A stretch of 33,460 nt of DNA from an uncultured Alphaproteobacteria bacterium (GCA_944389185.1 CALXLL010000003.1:76754-110213); one strand, 5' to 3'. Counted from the first letter of the stretch, positions 24,759 to 33,412 are shown. Notes: a model not told the origin generated them from the letters alone. Translations and numbers: made by a program.

Positions 24759-25271
24759 ATGAAAATAAAATGTGATTTTTGTAAAACAGAGTATAATTTA
24801 GATAAGTTGCCAAATGGTAACGTAAAGTGCGCTATTTGTGGAAATGTTTGGGCTGTCCAGAAAAGCAATAAAAAGAATTCTTTTTTAATGTTTTTTGCGG
24901 CTTTATGTGCATTATTGGCTGCGCTGGTATTTACAATAGTTGTGTTTATTAATTATCAAGCTGCTAAGATAAAAAATAATCCTTTGGTTGCGTCTATTAC
25001 AGAAGTCACAACTGTCACAGATGAAATGGGACGACAAAAAGTTTCTGTATCTGGGACCGTAAAAAATCAGTCAGAAAAAATATATGGTGTTCCAGATTTA
25101 ATAGTTACTTCTTATGACGAAGAAGGTAACGTTGTTTCAAAGCAAAAGTTTTTACCAAGTGCTACTTTGCTGGACGTAGGTGAAGAAGTTAGTTTTAATC
25201 ATATATTATCTTCTAATCCTGCGGTGGTAAAAAAAGTGTCTGTTGAACTTGAAATGCAAGGGGTAAAATAA
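24759..25271 (+). CDS. Zinc-ribbon membrane protein (MJ0042-like N-terminus)
   Basis: The 170-aa protein begins with a zinc ribbon: CDFC (Cys5, Cys8) and CAIC (Cys24, Cys27), the pattern of MJ0042-type domains. A linker, a transmembrane helix (about 41-66) and an extracytoplasmic domain with beta-strands (KVSVSGTVKNQSEKIYGVPDLIV) follow, similar in plan to DUF3426 proteins. Function is unknown. Its stop overlaps the next start (TAATG). It probably has its own promoter within the PilV-like operon's end. The gene's neighbours do not settle whether it acts with pilins or with the envelope. Confidence 0.7.
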   Translation: MKIKCDFCKTEYNLDKLPNGNVKCAICGNVWAVQKSNKKNSFLMFFAALCALLAALVFTIVVFINYQAAKIKNNPLVASITEVTTVTDEMGRQKVSVSGTVKNQSEKIYGVPDLIVTSYDEEGNVVSKQKFLPSATLLDVGEEVSFNHILSSNPAVVKKVSVELEMQGVK

Positions 25272-25741
25272 TGAAAAAACTTTTTTTGTTTATATTTGTT
25301 TTGCTTGCAACAACGCCTGTTTTTGCTGCGGACAGCAGTGATAAACCTGCAACGCAGCCAAGAATAAGCATTTTTTCAACCAGCACAGATTGGCAAGCTT
25401 TAACGGGCTTGTTGCTGTATGAATATCGTGGTAAGTTTATACCTGATAATAAATTGATAGGTAAGGGACTGGTTTTATATTATCTGGACGGTTTTCCTTG
25501 CTATGGTTTAGGTGAAGGTGTTCGTGTTTGGTTGGGACCGAACAATAAACATGACGGTGATTTAAGAATTGCTTGTGTATATCCACCAAAGGAAATAAAG
25601 TTTACTTGGCGAAACGCTTTACGTGACGCGGATGAAGCGGTAAGTTCTGGTTTGTTAACTTGTCCTGTGACTGGTGACGGGGAATTAACAATAGACTTAT
25701 CCAAGTGTGACCAAGAAACAGGTTGGGACAAGTTAAAGTAA
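25271..25741 (+). CDS. Small secreted protein of unknown function
   Basis: The 156-aa protein has a signal peptide (cleavage near VFA/AD, residue 19 or 20) and a mature domain with four Cys (PCYGL, IACVYPP, LTCPVTG, KCDQ) that could form two disulfides. I do not recognise the family. AAGGGG precedes its ATG, which overlaps the zinc-ribbon gene's stop by one base, so the two are coupled. The RluA-family gene starts nine bases later. Confidence 0.65.
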   Translation: MKKLFLFIFVLLATTPVFAADSSDKPATQPRISIFSTSTDWQALTGLLLYEYRGKFIPDNKLIGKGLVLYYLDGFPCYGLGEGVRVWLGPNNKHDGDLRIACVYPPKEIKFTWRNALRDADEAVSSGLLTCPVTGDGELTIDLSKCDQETGWDKLK

Positions 25742-25750
25742 GTTTTACGT

Positions 25751-26710
25751 ATGAAAGAAATAAAAACTTTTATTGTTGAAGATTCAGAAGTCGGTTTACG
25801 GCTTGATAAGTTTTTGGTTATGAAAATGCCAGAATATTCAAGAAGTGAAATACAAAAGTTTTCGGTTTTATATAATGGGAAACCGACCAAGTTTTCAGAG
25901 AAAATGAAAGTTGGTAGTAAAGTAGAAGTTCAAATTAACGACAAAGCCAGTGATATTGCTTCTGAAAATATATCCAGCGATTTTGATTTAGATATTATTT
26001 ACGAAGACAACGATATAATCGTTATTAATAAACCGCGTGGGGTAGTAATGTATCCTTCTGCTGGTAATAAGACTGGGACTTTGGTTCAAAATATTTTATC
26101 GCATACACACTTATCTGCGCTGGGGGGGCAGACAAGGCCTGGTGTTGTTCACCGGCTAGATAAAGACACAAGTGGTGTAATGGTGTTTGCAAAAAGTGAT
26201 GCGGCTTTTCGGGGGTTGGTAAAGACTTTTTCTACGCACGATTTGACCAGGAAATATATCGCTTTTGTTTGGGGCGTTCCGAATTGGGAAAGCGCTGATA
26301 TTACAGGGAATATAGCCAGGTCATCAAGGAATAGGCAGAAGATGACGATGGTAAAGACGGGCGGTAAACCTGCACATACGGAAGTAAGTGTGTTAAATGT
26401 CTGGCCAAGACTTGGTGTTTCAGAATTCAGGTGTAATCTATTAACCGGCAGGACGCATCAGATAAGGGTTCATTTGTCTGTTCATGGTTTTCCGGTTTTG
26501 TGTGATCCTTTGTATGGGCGCAGTTCTTCGCGACTTGGTAGTGTTAAGAATACTGATTTGCTAGATTTTTTGAAAGATCATACCGGACAGATGTTGCATG
26601 CCGAAGTGTTAGAGTTTGTTCATCCTGTATCTGGGGAAAAAATGTCATTTAAAGCTAAACTACCTGACGATATGCAGGAATTAAAGTATATTTTAAATGA
26701 AAATAATTAA
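25751..26710 (+). CDS. RluA-family pseudouridine synthase (RluD/RluC type)
   Basis: The 319-aa protein has an N-terminal S4-like domain (LRLDKFLVMKMPEYSRSEIQ) and the RluA-family catalytic motif HRLDKDTSG (134-142) with Asp137 as nucleophile. It also has the usual LLTGRTHQIRVHLS and PLYGR segments. It pseudouridylates 23S rRNA (RluD or RluC type); the exact target cannot be decided. It follows the small secreted-protein gene by nine bases without a clear ribosome-binding site. Confidence 0.92.
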   Translation: MKEIKTFIVEDSEVGLRLDKFLVMKMPEYSRSEIQKFSVLYNGKPTKFSEKMKVGSKVEVQINDKASDIASENISSDFDLDIIYEDNDIIVINKPRGVVMYPSAGNKTGTLVQNILSHTHLSALGGQTRPGVVHRLDKDTSGVMVFAKSDAAFRGLVKTFSTHDLTRKYIAFVWGVPNWESADITGNIARSSRNRQKMTMVKTGGKPAHTEVSVLNVWPRLGVSEFRCNLLTGRTHQIRVHLSVHGFPVLCDPLYGRSSSRLGSVKNTDLLDFLKDHTGQMLHAEVLEFVHPVSGEKMSFKAKLPDDMQELKYILNENN

Positions 26711-26805
26711 AGTTTTATCTTTGTCAGAAAACTTATAAAACATCGCATTTTTTATTAAGAAATCTTGTTTTTTTTCTTTATCAAATAATAATTTTATGAT
26801 AAACT

Positions 26806-26811
26806 TATAAT
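26806..26811 (+). promoter_or_regulatory. -10 box of the large cysteine-rich protein gene
   Basis: TATAAT at 26806-26811 lies 20 bases before ATG 26832, in the 121-base gap after the RluA-family gene. GGAG at 26821-26824 is the ribosome-binding site. No good -35 is visible. Confidence 0.45.
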
Positions 26812-26831
26812 AATAAATATGGAGTCAGGGA

Positions 26832-29800
26832 ATGAGTCTTCTGAAAAAAACAGTAAGTTTAATTGCTATTTTTAGCGCGATGCCGGCTGCGTTGGCTGTA
26901 ACGGCCAGACCAAGTGTTGTAGGGACAGCTTCTTCAAGAATGCCTACTTTAACGGGCTATGTTTCAAGTTCTTCATCAAGCAGCAGCAGTTCTTCTTCAT
27001 TGCTTGCAAATGCAGAATGCATAGAAGCTTATACAGATTGCTTGAAAGGAAGCGATGTTTGTGGTCCAAACTTTGAAGAATGCACTAATAATACACTGTT
27101 TTATGCTAAGAAGCCTTTATGCGCAAGTACCCTGATTCAATGCAGTGCTTCTGGTATAAACAGTTTATTTGGGACCAGTAACCAAACTGCGTTTTCAAAT
27201 AAGAATTCTTCTGGTGAATATATTTATCCAACCGCAGGCAGTGTTTTGGGGCAATTAATTGAAGCCGCCCATATAAACAATCGTTATGACACAAGCGAAT
27301 GTGTCAGAAGATATACAACTTGTTTGAAACGTGACGATGTTTGCGGTTATGATTTTGAGCTTTGCACAAGTAATTCAGAATTCAAAAAACAAAAATTATT
27401 CTGTGAATCTACCTTGGCGCGTTGCCAAGATGAAGGCTTAAAAGAATTGTTCGGGACAACAAATACCGCGGCAAATCCTTCTTCGGATAGTCGTATTGGT
27501 ATTATGATTTCAGAAGGTGCGGCGCTGGCAGCTGTTAACGCTGTATCTACTTGTTATAAAGTTGTTGATCAATGTTTCTTAAACGCTTGTGCTACTAACC
27601 CTTACAGATGTAAAGAAGGAAGCAGCGTAGAAGCGGCAAAAGCTGCTGCGGATTTCAGCGGCGTTGAAACCAATTCTTTGGCAGATGTAACTATTATAGA
27701 CCGTAATAACGTTTCTGGTTTCTTAAGAAACGCATGTTTGGACACTATTGGTGCTAATAAGTTCTGTTATGCCACATTTATCGGTAATGGTAATATGCCG
27801 ACTAATTCACAATTACAAGACGAAGTTATACAGAATGACGTTTATTCCGAAGCTTATGCTGCCAGAATGAATGATTCTATGCGCGTAAAAATTGATGATT
27901 TGGTTGCTCAGTTTGATAAAAAAGCGAAAGAGCAATGTGCAGAAACAATTATTTCTTGCGCAATGCGGACTTGTGGTGAAGGAAGTGGGGCAGCTTGTTA
28001 TGCTTCGGCTTTCAACACGTCTAATACTGTAAAAGGTGTTACAAATCCGGCAACTATGGAAGATATAAAGGCTGGTTGTGAAGGTGTTGTAAATAATGAT
28101 ATGGCTTGTAAATATGCAGGTTCTACATTTAACACAACAACTGGGTTGGTTATGTTTGAAGAATACAGCTTGTTTGACAAGTTGTTTACGGCACCTGACG
28201 ATAAGACTGTATCTAACCCTGACCCTGTTGGTGCAGTGGCTCAATTGAATTCTACATTGTCAACTTCTTATAACCAAGCAGCGCTTGACAGCATGAAAAA
28301 ACAATGTCAAACGATTGCTACGAATTGCGTAAAATCTATGTGTGGTGCAGATTATGTAAATTGCTATCGTAACCGCACTGACGTTTATTCTTCTTTGACA
28401 GATTCTGGTAACAGTAATTTTGATGCAAGTATGAATAAAGTCGGCGGCGTTTTGGATCATACAATTGTATTAGGTTTGTGTATGAACACGGTAAAGTCTT
28501 CACCTGTTTGTGAAGAACACTTCAAGACCGAAGCTGCGCGTGCAAAGGCAGGAAAAGATACTACTTCTTCTTGGGGAAGTGCAACGGACGTTCGTTCGGG
28601 TTGGTTAGACGCTGGCAGCTTTACCGCTTCTGAAATACTTTCAACAGTTCAGGATGTTGATGCAGATGGTAACTTGCTATGCACAACTATGCAGGATAAC
28701 GGTGGTGATACTGGCCGTTGTGATGATGCAAGTGGTAAGTATATTTATCCAAAAATGATTGGCACAGGTGAATATGAAATTCAACAAGCAGAACGTGCCA
28801 TATTTAAGGACTTGGTATACGACTTAGAAATAGAGGCTCAGGCACAATATAATGCAAAATTAACGAAGCAACAAAATATGTGCATGTCCAGTAATTCTGG
28901 CGGTATCATGGGAAGCGATGATATGGGAAGCACGTTTATGTGGGTAAAATTAAGAAATAATAAGGTTCCTAATGATTACTCTGTATCTGGTTTGAAGTCT
29001 ACGCAATTTGTTGCAAGTAATGAATTATATGGTTCGTTCTGTCGCATAAGGGTTACTGTTCAATCTGATGATCAAAAGGTTCAGGCTTTGATAAAAGACA
29101 AACCTTCATGGGCGAACGCATACTTTGCAGCAGGCGACGCGTTTACTTGTGGCAGCTGGATACCATACGAAGATTTACAAGAAATATCACAGCAAGTAGG
29201 TCAAGAGGCACGTGATAGTGCGATAAGCCCGCAGGCAAAGAACTTGCCTTGGTGGATGGCTGCGATTGGCACTGTTGGTGGTGGTATTGGTGGTGCGTAT
29301 CTTGGTGCTGGTATTGCGGATGGAACGGTATTTAGTGGCTTGACCGGCAAGTCCGATAGCAAGGTTTCGGATGGAAGCTCTTTGGAAAAATGTGTAAGCT
29401 TTGCGGAACAGGCGATAAATTATGCAGAATCTGGTAATTATCAGTCTGCTAGAATGCTTGGTAATAGTGCTGTGTCAATGGCAAAAGATGCCGGTTTGAA
29501 GGTTGACAATAGCGTAAGCAACGCTATAACGCAACTTGATGAAAATAAGCATAAAGAAAACATTAATGGTGTATCTAAGCTTGATGTTTATGCTATGGAA
29601 ACGGCAACAACCAACTTTGTAAATAGTATTGATGGTTTGCGTGTTCTCTGCGAAGCTTCTGATGCAGATGCAATTCAAAACGAGCAAGACGAAAAGAACC
29701 GTAAATTAGGTATAGGTCTTGGTTCGGCTTTGACTGGTATCGCTGGTGGTGTATTAGGTTATACCGTCACAAACAGCATACTGCAAGCACAGATGGATTC

Positions 29801-29918
29801 AGCAGAAAAAGCTGCGATGGAAGAATGGATGAATGATATCGGTAAGCATATCCGTTGCTATATCGGTGCAGATGAAGTCGGTCAGTATGGTGACGTAATC
29901 AGCACCAGTATGGAATAA
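26832..29918 (+). CDS. Large secreted cysteine-framework protein (1028 aa)
   Basis: I recognise no family. A signal peptide (cleavage near ALA, residue 22) is followed by a 12-residue serine run (45-56). Two copies of a module with identical spacing follow: C63-C70-C77-C84-C97-C104 and C157-C164-C171-C178-C191-C198, each ending in LFGT. Three copies of a second module come next: C241-C248-C253-C260 with C302-C312, C369-C376-C381-C389 with C416-C426, and C492-C499-C504-C511 with C550-C560. The C-terminus has two glycine-zipper helices (about 808-828 and 959-980) that could insert in a membrane. It begins an apparent secreted-protein cluster and ends at a terminator. Disulfide-rich outer-membrane or conjugation proteins such as TraN are a possible analogy, not an identification. 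Confidence 0.85.
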   Translation: MSLLKKTVSLIAIFSAMPAALAVTARPSVVGTASSRMPTLTGYVSSSSSSSSSSSSLLANAECIEAYTDCLKGSDVCGPNFEECTNNTLFYAKKPLCASTLIQCSASGINSLFGTSNQTAFSNKNSSGEYIYPTAGSVLGQLIEAAHINNRYDTSECVRRYTTCLKRDDVCGYDFELCTSNSEFKKQKLFCESTLARCQDEGLKELFGTTNTAANPSSDSRIGIMISEGAALAAVNAVSTCYKVVDQCFLNACATNPYRCKEGSSVEAAKAAADFSGVETNSLADVTIIDRNNVSGFLRNACLDTIGANKFCYATFIGNGNMPTNSQLQDEVIQNDVYSEAYAARMNDSMRVKIDDLVAQFDKKAKEQCAETIISCAMRTCGEGSGAACYASAFNTSNTVKGVTNPATMEDIKAGCEGVVNNDMACKYAGSTFNTTTGLVMFEEYSLFDKLFTAPDDKTVSNPDPVGAVAQLNSTLSTSYNQAALDSMKKQCQTIATNCVKSMCGADYVNCYRNRTDVYSSLTDSGNSNFDASMNKVGGVLDHTIVLGLCMNTVKSSPVCEEHFKTEAARAKAGKDTTSSWGSATDVRSGWLDAGSFTASEILSTVQDVDADGNLLCTTMQDNGGDTGRCDDASGKYIYPKMIGTGEYEIQQAERAIFKDLVYDLEIEAQAQYNAKLTKQQNMCMSSNSGGIMGSDDMGSTFMWVKLRNNKVPNDYSVSGLKSTQFVASNELYGSFCRIRVTVQSDDQKVQALIKDKPSWANAYFAAGDAFTCGSWIPYEDLQEISQQVGQEARDSAISPQAKNLPWWMAAIGTVGGGIGGAYLGAGIADGTVFSGLTGKSDSKVSDGSSLEKCVSFAEQAINYAESGNYQSARMLGNSAVSMAKDAGLKVDNSVSNAITQLDENKHKENINGVSKLDVYAMETATTNFVNSIDGLRVLCEASDADAIQNEQDEKNRKLGIGLGSALTGIAGGVLGYTVTNSILQAQMDSAEKAAMEEWMNDIGKHIRCYIGADEVGQYGDVISTSME

Positions 29919-29934
29919 TCCATGAATAGTTATA

Positions 29935-29966
29935 AAAAGCGCTCTTTACCGAGCGCTTTTTATTTT
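29935..29966 (+). terminator. Terminator after the 1028-aa protein gene
   Basis: GCGCTC (29939-29944) pairs with GAGCGC (29951-29956), followed by TTTTTATTTT. A near-copy occurs at 32621-32647. Confidence 0.8.
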
Positions 29967-30008
29967 CTCTAAATTATATATTTTTGTCTTTTAAGAATCT
30001 TTTTTTTG

Positions 30009-30017
30009 TGTTAGAAT
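30009..30017 (+). promoter_or_regulatory. Extended -10 promoter of the 587-aa protein gene
   Basis: TGT-TAGAAT (30009-30017) would start transcription near 30024, about 11 bases before ATG 30035. Confidence 0.45.
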
Positions 30018-30034
30018 ACAAATTAAGAGAGAAT

Positions 30035-31798
30035 ATGAAAGCTTTATCAGGATTTTTATTAATTGCTTTGTCTCTGTTGTCTTTTGACGCGGTTGCTGCT
30101 GCGGTTGCAACCACGGCAGGTAATAATTTAACGGCTTATAATCCGTCTGGATACATCAGCAATAATAATTGGAATAATCTGATGAACAGCCGGTCTTATA
30201 TGACATCGGCAAACGCGCCTACGGCAGATTTCGGAAATTGTAATGCTGTTATTTTAAGATGCGCGCAACCTAAATGTGCGGGTGGCGGTTGCACAAGTAT
30301 GGATTTGGCACGAACGATAGTTTCTGGTTGCGTTCAATCTAATGAAAGCTGTAAAGAATACGGTGATGATTTAATAGAATATATTTCCGCGCAATTGGTG
30401 GCAGATTCTAATGCAAAAGCCAATCAAGCGGCACTGGAAGCACAAACGGCAGCAGCGCAAGCAGCTCAGCAACAAAGTGCTCAACAGATACAAGCAATGC
30501 AGACGCAGATGCAACAGATGCAAGCACAGATGCAACAACAAAATGCAGAAGCTAATGCTCAATTACAGGCTGCTTTGCAACAGCAACAAGAAATAACGGC
30601 TCAGGCAATTGCGGATATGGCGGCTCAATCTGCAAGTGCGACAAGTTCTAATTCTGCCGTCACGGTAACGCCGGAAGTTCAGCAAGTTGCTGTGGAGTCT
30701 GGTGTGTCGGCAGATGTTTTGGCTAGACAACAGATATCGGGTCAAGTTTTATCAAGCTTGGAAAATGCCGAAGTTGCGTTAAAAGAATTAAAAGCCGTTT
30801 TAACCGATGTTTATGATTATGCCGGTTGCGATAGTTCGGGAAATAATTGTTCCGGTCCAAAGCGCGTAAAAATGTTTAAGCAAAAAGCTATGAACTTTTT
30901 TGAACCTTATAATGCGGTGCTGGACGAGCTTTACGACGCTCTGATTCTTGCACAATCTGTCGGCGTTGATATAACAGATATTTATATGATGCTGAACGGC
31001 AGTTGCAATGCTTGGGCGCAATATTTATGCGGGCCCGGTCAAGTAATGCACTATACGCAGACAAATTGTGTTAACGGTGTATCTATCCCGGTAAGCAACG
31101 CAGGTGAAACAGGTGCAGTTATAGGTGGGTTTAGTTGTAAAGTGGGTCAAGTTGTTCCTATGGCTGACGGCGGTTGTCAATTGGTTAAAATGTTAACTAA
31201 TAATGCAGACGTTCAAAAAAGCTGGTTGTATCCAGATGAGGGTTCTGACGGTTCTTCGCAGATACGTGTAGGCTGTGTATCAGAGGCTTTGGATAACTCG
31301 GTTTTATTCAGCAGTCGTAAAAAACAGGCTTCTATAGATATAGAAACTTTGCAAAGAATAATAGAGCAAGATGCCCCAAGCAGCTTTGGTAACGCGATAT
31401 TCGGAAGCGGTCAAACTTCTCCAAAGCCAGATGGCATAAAGTTTTGTGCTGTAAGCGAAGAAAGTTATGCAGATTTACAGAAATTGGTTTCTTTAAAACA
31501 ATTACCAGAATCTGTATGTGTTTCCGATAATGACTTGAATAATTATATCAGAGATAATGTAGCGGTAGGCATAGTTATTTCTACTAATAATGAAAGTGTT
31601 GAAAACGCAAAGGCTGTGTGTTTGGCAAAAAGGAACGAAGAAAGTTTTGGTAGTATGGCCCAATGTTTATGTGAGCAGGCTATGATTATAGATTATCGGG
31701 TCAGCTGGAATGGGAATAGTTGCGTTTGTGAAGATATTTGGAACGAGGGAAAAACATACAGTTTTAATCAAGCTACGTTAAGGTGTGAAGAGCAATAA
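30035..31798 (+). CDS. Secreted cysteine-rich protein with coiled coil (587 aa)
   Basis: No family recognised. ATG 30035 is chosen because it starts a clean signal peptide (KALSGFLLIALSLLSFDAVA) next to AAGAGAGA; an earlier in-frame start only adds a promoter-coded tail. Near the mature N-terminus is a framework C69-C76-C81-C86-C99-C106, sharing C-x6-C-x4-C with the preceding 1028-aa protein. Residues 125-200 are rich in Gln, Ala and Met (MQTQMQQMQAQMQQQ) and form a likely coiled coil. The C-terminal half has further Cys pairs (CNAWAQYLC, GFSCKVG) and closing CLCEQ and CVCED motifs. The next gene starts directly at its stop codon (TAAATG). Confidence 0.82.
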   Translation: MKALSGFLLIALSLLSFDAVAAAVATTAGNNLTAYNPSGYISNNNWNNLMNSRSYMTSANAPTADFGNCNAVILRCAQPKCAGGGCTSMDLARTIVSGCVQSNESCKEYGDDLIEYISAQLVADSNAKANQAALEAQTAAAQAAQQQSAQQIQAMQTQMQQMQAQMQQQNAEANAQLQAALQQQQEITAQAIADMAAQSASATSSNSAVTVTPEVQQVAVESGVSADVLARQQISGQVLSSLENAEVALKELKAVLTDVYDYAGCDSSGNNCSGPKRVKMFKQKAMNFFEPYNAVLDELYDALILAQSVGVDITDIYMMLNGSCNAWAQYLCGPGQVMHYTQTNCVNGVSIPVSNAGETGAVIGGFSCKVGQVVPMADGGCQLVKMLTNNADVQKSWLYPDEGSDGSSQIRVGCVSEALDNSVLFSSRKKQASIDIETLQRIIEQDAPSSFGNAIFGSGQTSPKPDGIKFCAVSEESYADLQKLVSLKQLPESVCVSDNDLNNYIRDNVAVGIVISTNNESVENAKAVCLAKRNEESFGSMAQCLCEQAMIIDYRVSWNGNSCVCEDIWNEGKTYSFNQATLRCEEQ

Positions 31799-32560
31799 AT
31801 GAAAAATATTAAACGTTCTCTTAATTCTAGATTTAATTTGCCTTCAATAATGGCGTTATTTTGCATGTCTTTTGGGATATCTGGTTATGTTTTTGCTGCA
31901 ACAAATAATGGTTGTGGCACAGATAGAAATACTCGTATAAACCCAGAAATTGCACTATGCAGCACTCATGTTTATAATATAGGTCAAGTTGAAAACCCTT
32001 CTGACGAGGCTACACGTCAAGCTATGCGGGATGTAATCGCTTTGAAGACTACTGTAATTACTCAGCAGCTGGAACAGCAATACGATTTCTTGGAAGCAAC
32101 CGTAAAGCGCTTAAAGACTCAGTTAGAAAAAGCAGTCTTAACCACTTCTTTTGAAGCCGCCGGCGCTTCTAGTTCATCTTCCAGCAGGACTTCAAACGAT
32201 AGCAATGTAGTTTTAATTGGTGCAGAAAACTGTTTGTTAAAAACAAGCACTTCAGATGGCTTAAATTGTATACAAAATAATATTCGTATAGTCTTACAGG
32301 CTGTAAGTTCAGGTAATATCGGTGAAGCTTATCGTCAATTACAAAAAGATTTAAGTTTTGCAAGGTCTTACGCTGTTAGTGGGGTGACTTTTGATAATGC
32401 TACAAATCAATATTCTGAGCCTGTTCAGTGTAACGGCTTAAAAGCTCAAAAAGATTCAGTGAATAATTGCGCATACGCTTTGAATATAGCTGTTATGCAA
32501 CAAATAGAGAAAAATAATAATAGTAAAAATATGTATAATAATTCAGATATCCAAAGATAA
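31799..32560 (+). CDS. Secreted protein with paired cysteines (253 aa)
   Basis: No family recognised. A signal peptide (cleavage near YVFA, residue 33) is followed by C39 and C54, a helical region (about 70-115, likely coiled coil, TTVITQQLEQQYDFLEATV) and a short Ser run (SSSSSS, near 125). Two spaced Cys pairs come next (ENCLLKTSTSDGLNC and VQCNGLKAQKDSVNNC). The start abuts the stop of the 587-aa gene and no separate ribosome-binding site is clear, so the two are coupled and likely act together. A terminator follows. Confidence 0.78.
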   Translation: MKNIKRSLNSRFNLPSIMALFCMSFGISGYVFAATNNGCGTDRNTRINPEIALCSTHVYNIGQVENPSDEATRQAMRDVIALKTTVITQQLEQQYDFLEATVKRLKTQLEKAVLTTSFEAAGASSSSSSRTSNDSNVVLIGAENCLLKTSTSDGLNCIQNNIRIVLQAVSSGNIGEAYRQLQKDLSFARSYAVSGVTFDNATNQYSEPVQCNGLKAQKDSVNNCAYALNIAVMQQIEKNNNSKNMYNNSDIQR

Positions 32561-32565
32561 AAAAT

Positions 32566-32590
32566 ACCGCCAAAACGGCGGTTCTTTTTT
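32566..32590 (+). terminator. Terminator after the 253-aa secreted protein gene
   Basis: ACCGCC (32566-32571) pairs with GGCGGT (32577-32582), then TCTTTTTT. Confidence 0.82.
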
Positions 32591-32616
32591 GTATCTTATT
32601 ATTTATTCATTTATTA

Positions 32617-32647
32617 AAATAAAACGCTCTACCGAGCGCTTTATTTT
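32617..32647. terminator. Terminator of the right-edge minus-strand gene
   Basis: CGCTC (32625-32629) pairs with GAGCG (32634-32638). Read on the minus strand it is followed by TTTTATTTTAAT and lies just past the stop codon of the gene ending at 32651. Plus-strand sequence after it is also T-rich. Confidence 0.7.
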
Positions 32648-32650
32648 TCT

Positions 32651-33391
32651 TTATGGACATTGTTGTAATTGATTTAATACATTTTGAACGTCTGTGTTTA
32701 CGGATACTGTTATTTCACGACCAAGACCGTCTGTATATGTGTAATAAAACTTATAGTCTTTGAATTCAGGTATTGCTTTATATATGTCTGTAAACGGTGC
32801 AAGCATGGCCTTAAACCATTGCCTGCCACGACATAAGCACCCGTTCCTTACGTCTGCAATTACGCCCGCTGTGGCAGTATTTGGATATTTTGTATCAAGT
32901 TCGGAATCTGTAATCATTAAACAGCGAGCCCCCAAACCATAAAAGTTTGCGTCATCAGATAAAAACTTATATACCAAACCATCAGATGCACCGGCTTGTT
33001 TTAATGAATAAGCCATACCGTCTGTGCAACATGCGTTAGCCGAACTCATTAACATCTTGTATCTTTCAAGTAAAGGAGCTGCTTCCGGCACGTTTGCGGT
33101 TATGTTTTTATTGTATATAGCAACGTTTATAAACTCGTCCATTTTCTCGTCACGTATTTTCGGACTACGTGGTGATACCGTTTCACGAACAATTGGTTTT
33201 TTACGCCATATTTCGCATTCTTTCTTTGTTTCAAACGGGCAACCGTCAGAATAACCAAATGTAACTTCTACAACTTCTGTTAAGTCTTGTGGTGTATAAG
33301 CAGGGTTAATGTTTGACCAAAGATTTTCAGAAGGTTTTTTTGGACTAAGCAATTCTTCTACTCTATCCCTTGTTGCTTTTGCTTCTTCCAT
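32651..33391 (-). CDS. Protein of unknown function, cysteine-containing (start uncertain)
   Basis: From ATG 33391 the protein has 247 aa. The frame stays open upstream to the window's edge through a 13-base homopolymer (FSFFFF), so the real start may be further upstream or outside. No signal peptide is seen after this ATG. A helical, charged N-terminus (EEAKATRDRVEELLS) is followed by Cys pairs or clusters (DGCPFETKKEC, NACCTDGM, ARCLM, NGCLCRGRQWF) and a Tyr-rich stretch (FKDYKFYYTYTDGLGREI). The family is not recognised. The Cys content resembles the preceding secreted proteins, so it may belong to the same cluster on the opposite strand. TATAAA ends six bases before ATG 33391. Confidence 0.65.
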   Translation of the reverse strand: MEEAKATRDRVEELLSPKKPSENLWSNINPAYTPQDLTEVVEVTFGYSDGCPFETKKECEIWRKKPIVRETVSPRSPKIRDEKMDEFINVAIYNKNITANVPEAAPLLERYKMLMSSANACCTDGMAYSLKQAGASDGLVYKFLSDDANFYGLGARCLMITDSELDTKYPNTATAGVIADVRNGCLCRGRQWFKAMLAPFTDIYKAIPEFKDYKFYYTYTDGLGREITVSVNTDVQNVLNQLQQCP

Positions 33392-33412
33392 GTTTTGTTT
33401 ATAAATATCTTT

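Noticed and set aside
26964-26999. Serine run (12 residues) in the 1028-aa protein as a phase-variable DNA repeat
   Set aside because: The serines use mixed codons (TCA, AGT, TCT, AGC), so there is no long perfect DNA repeat; only AGC x3 occurs.
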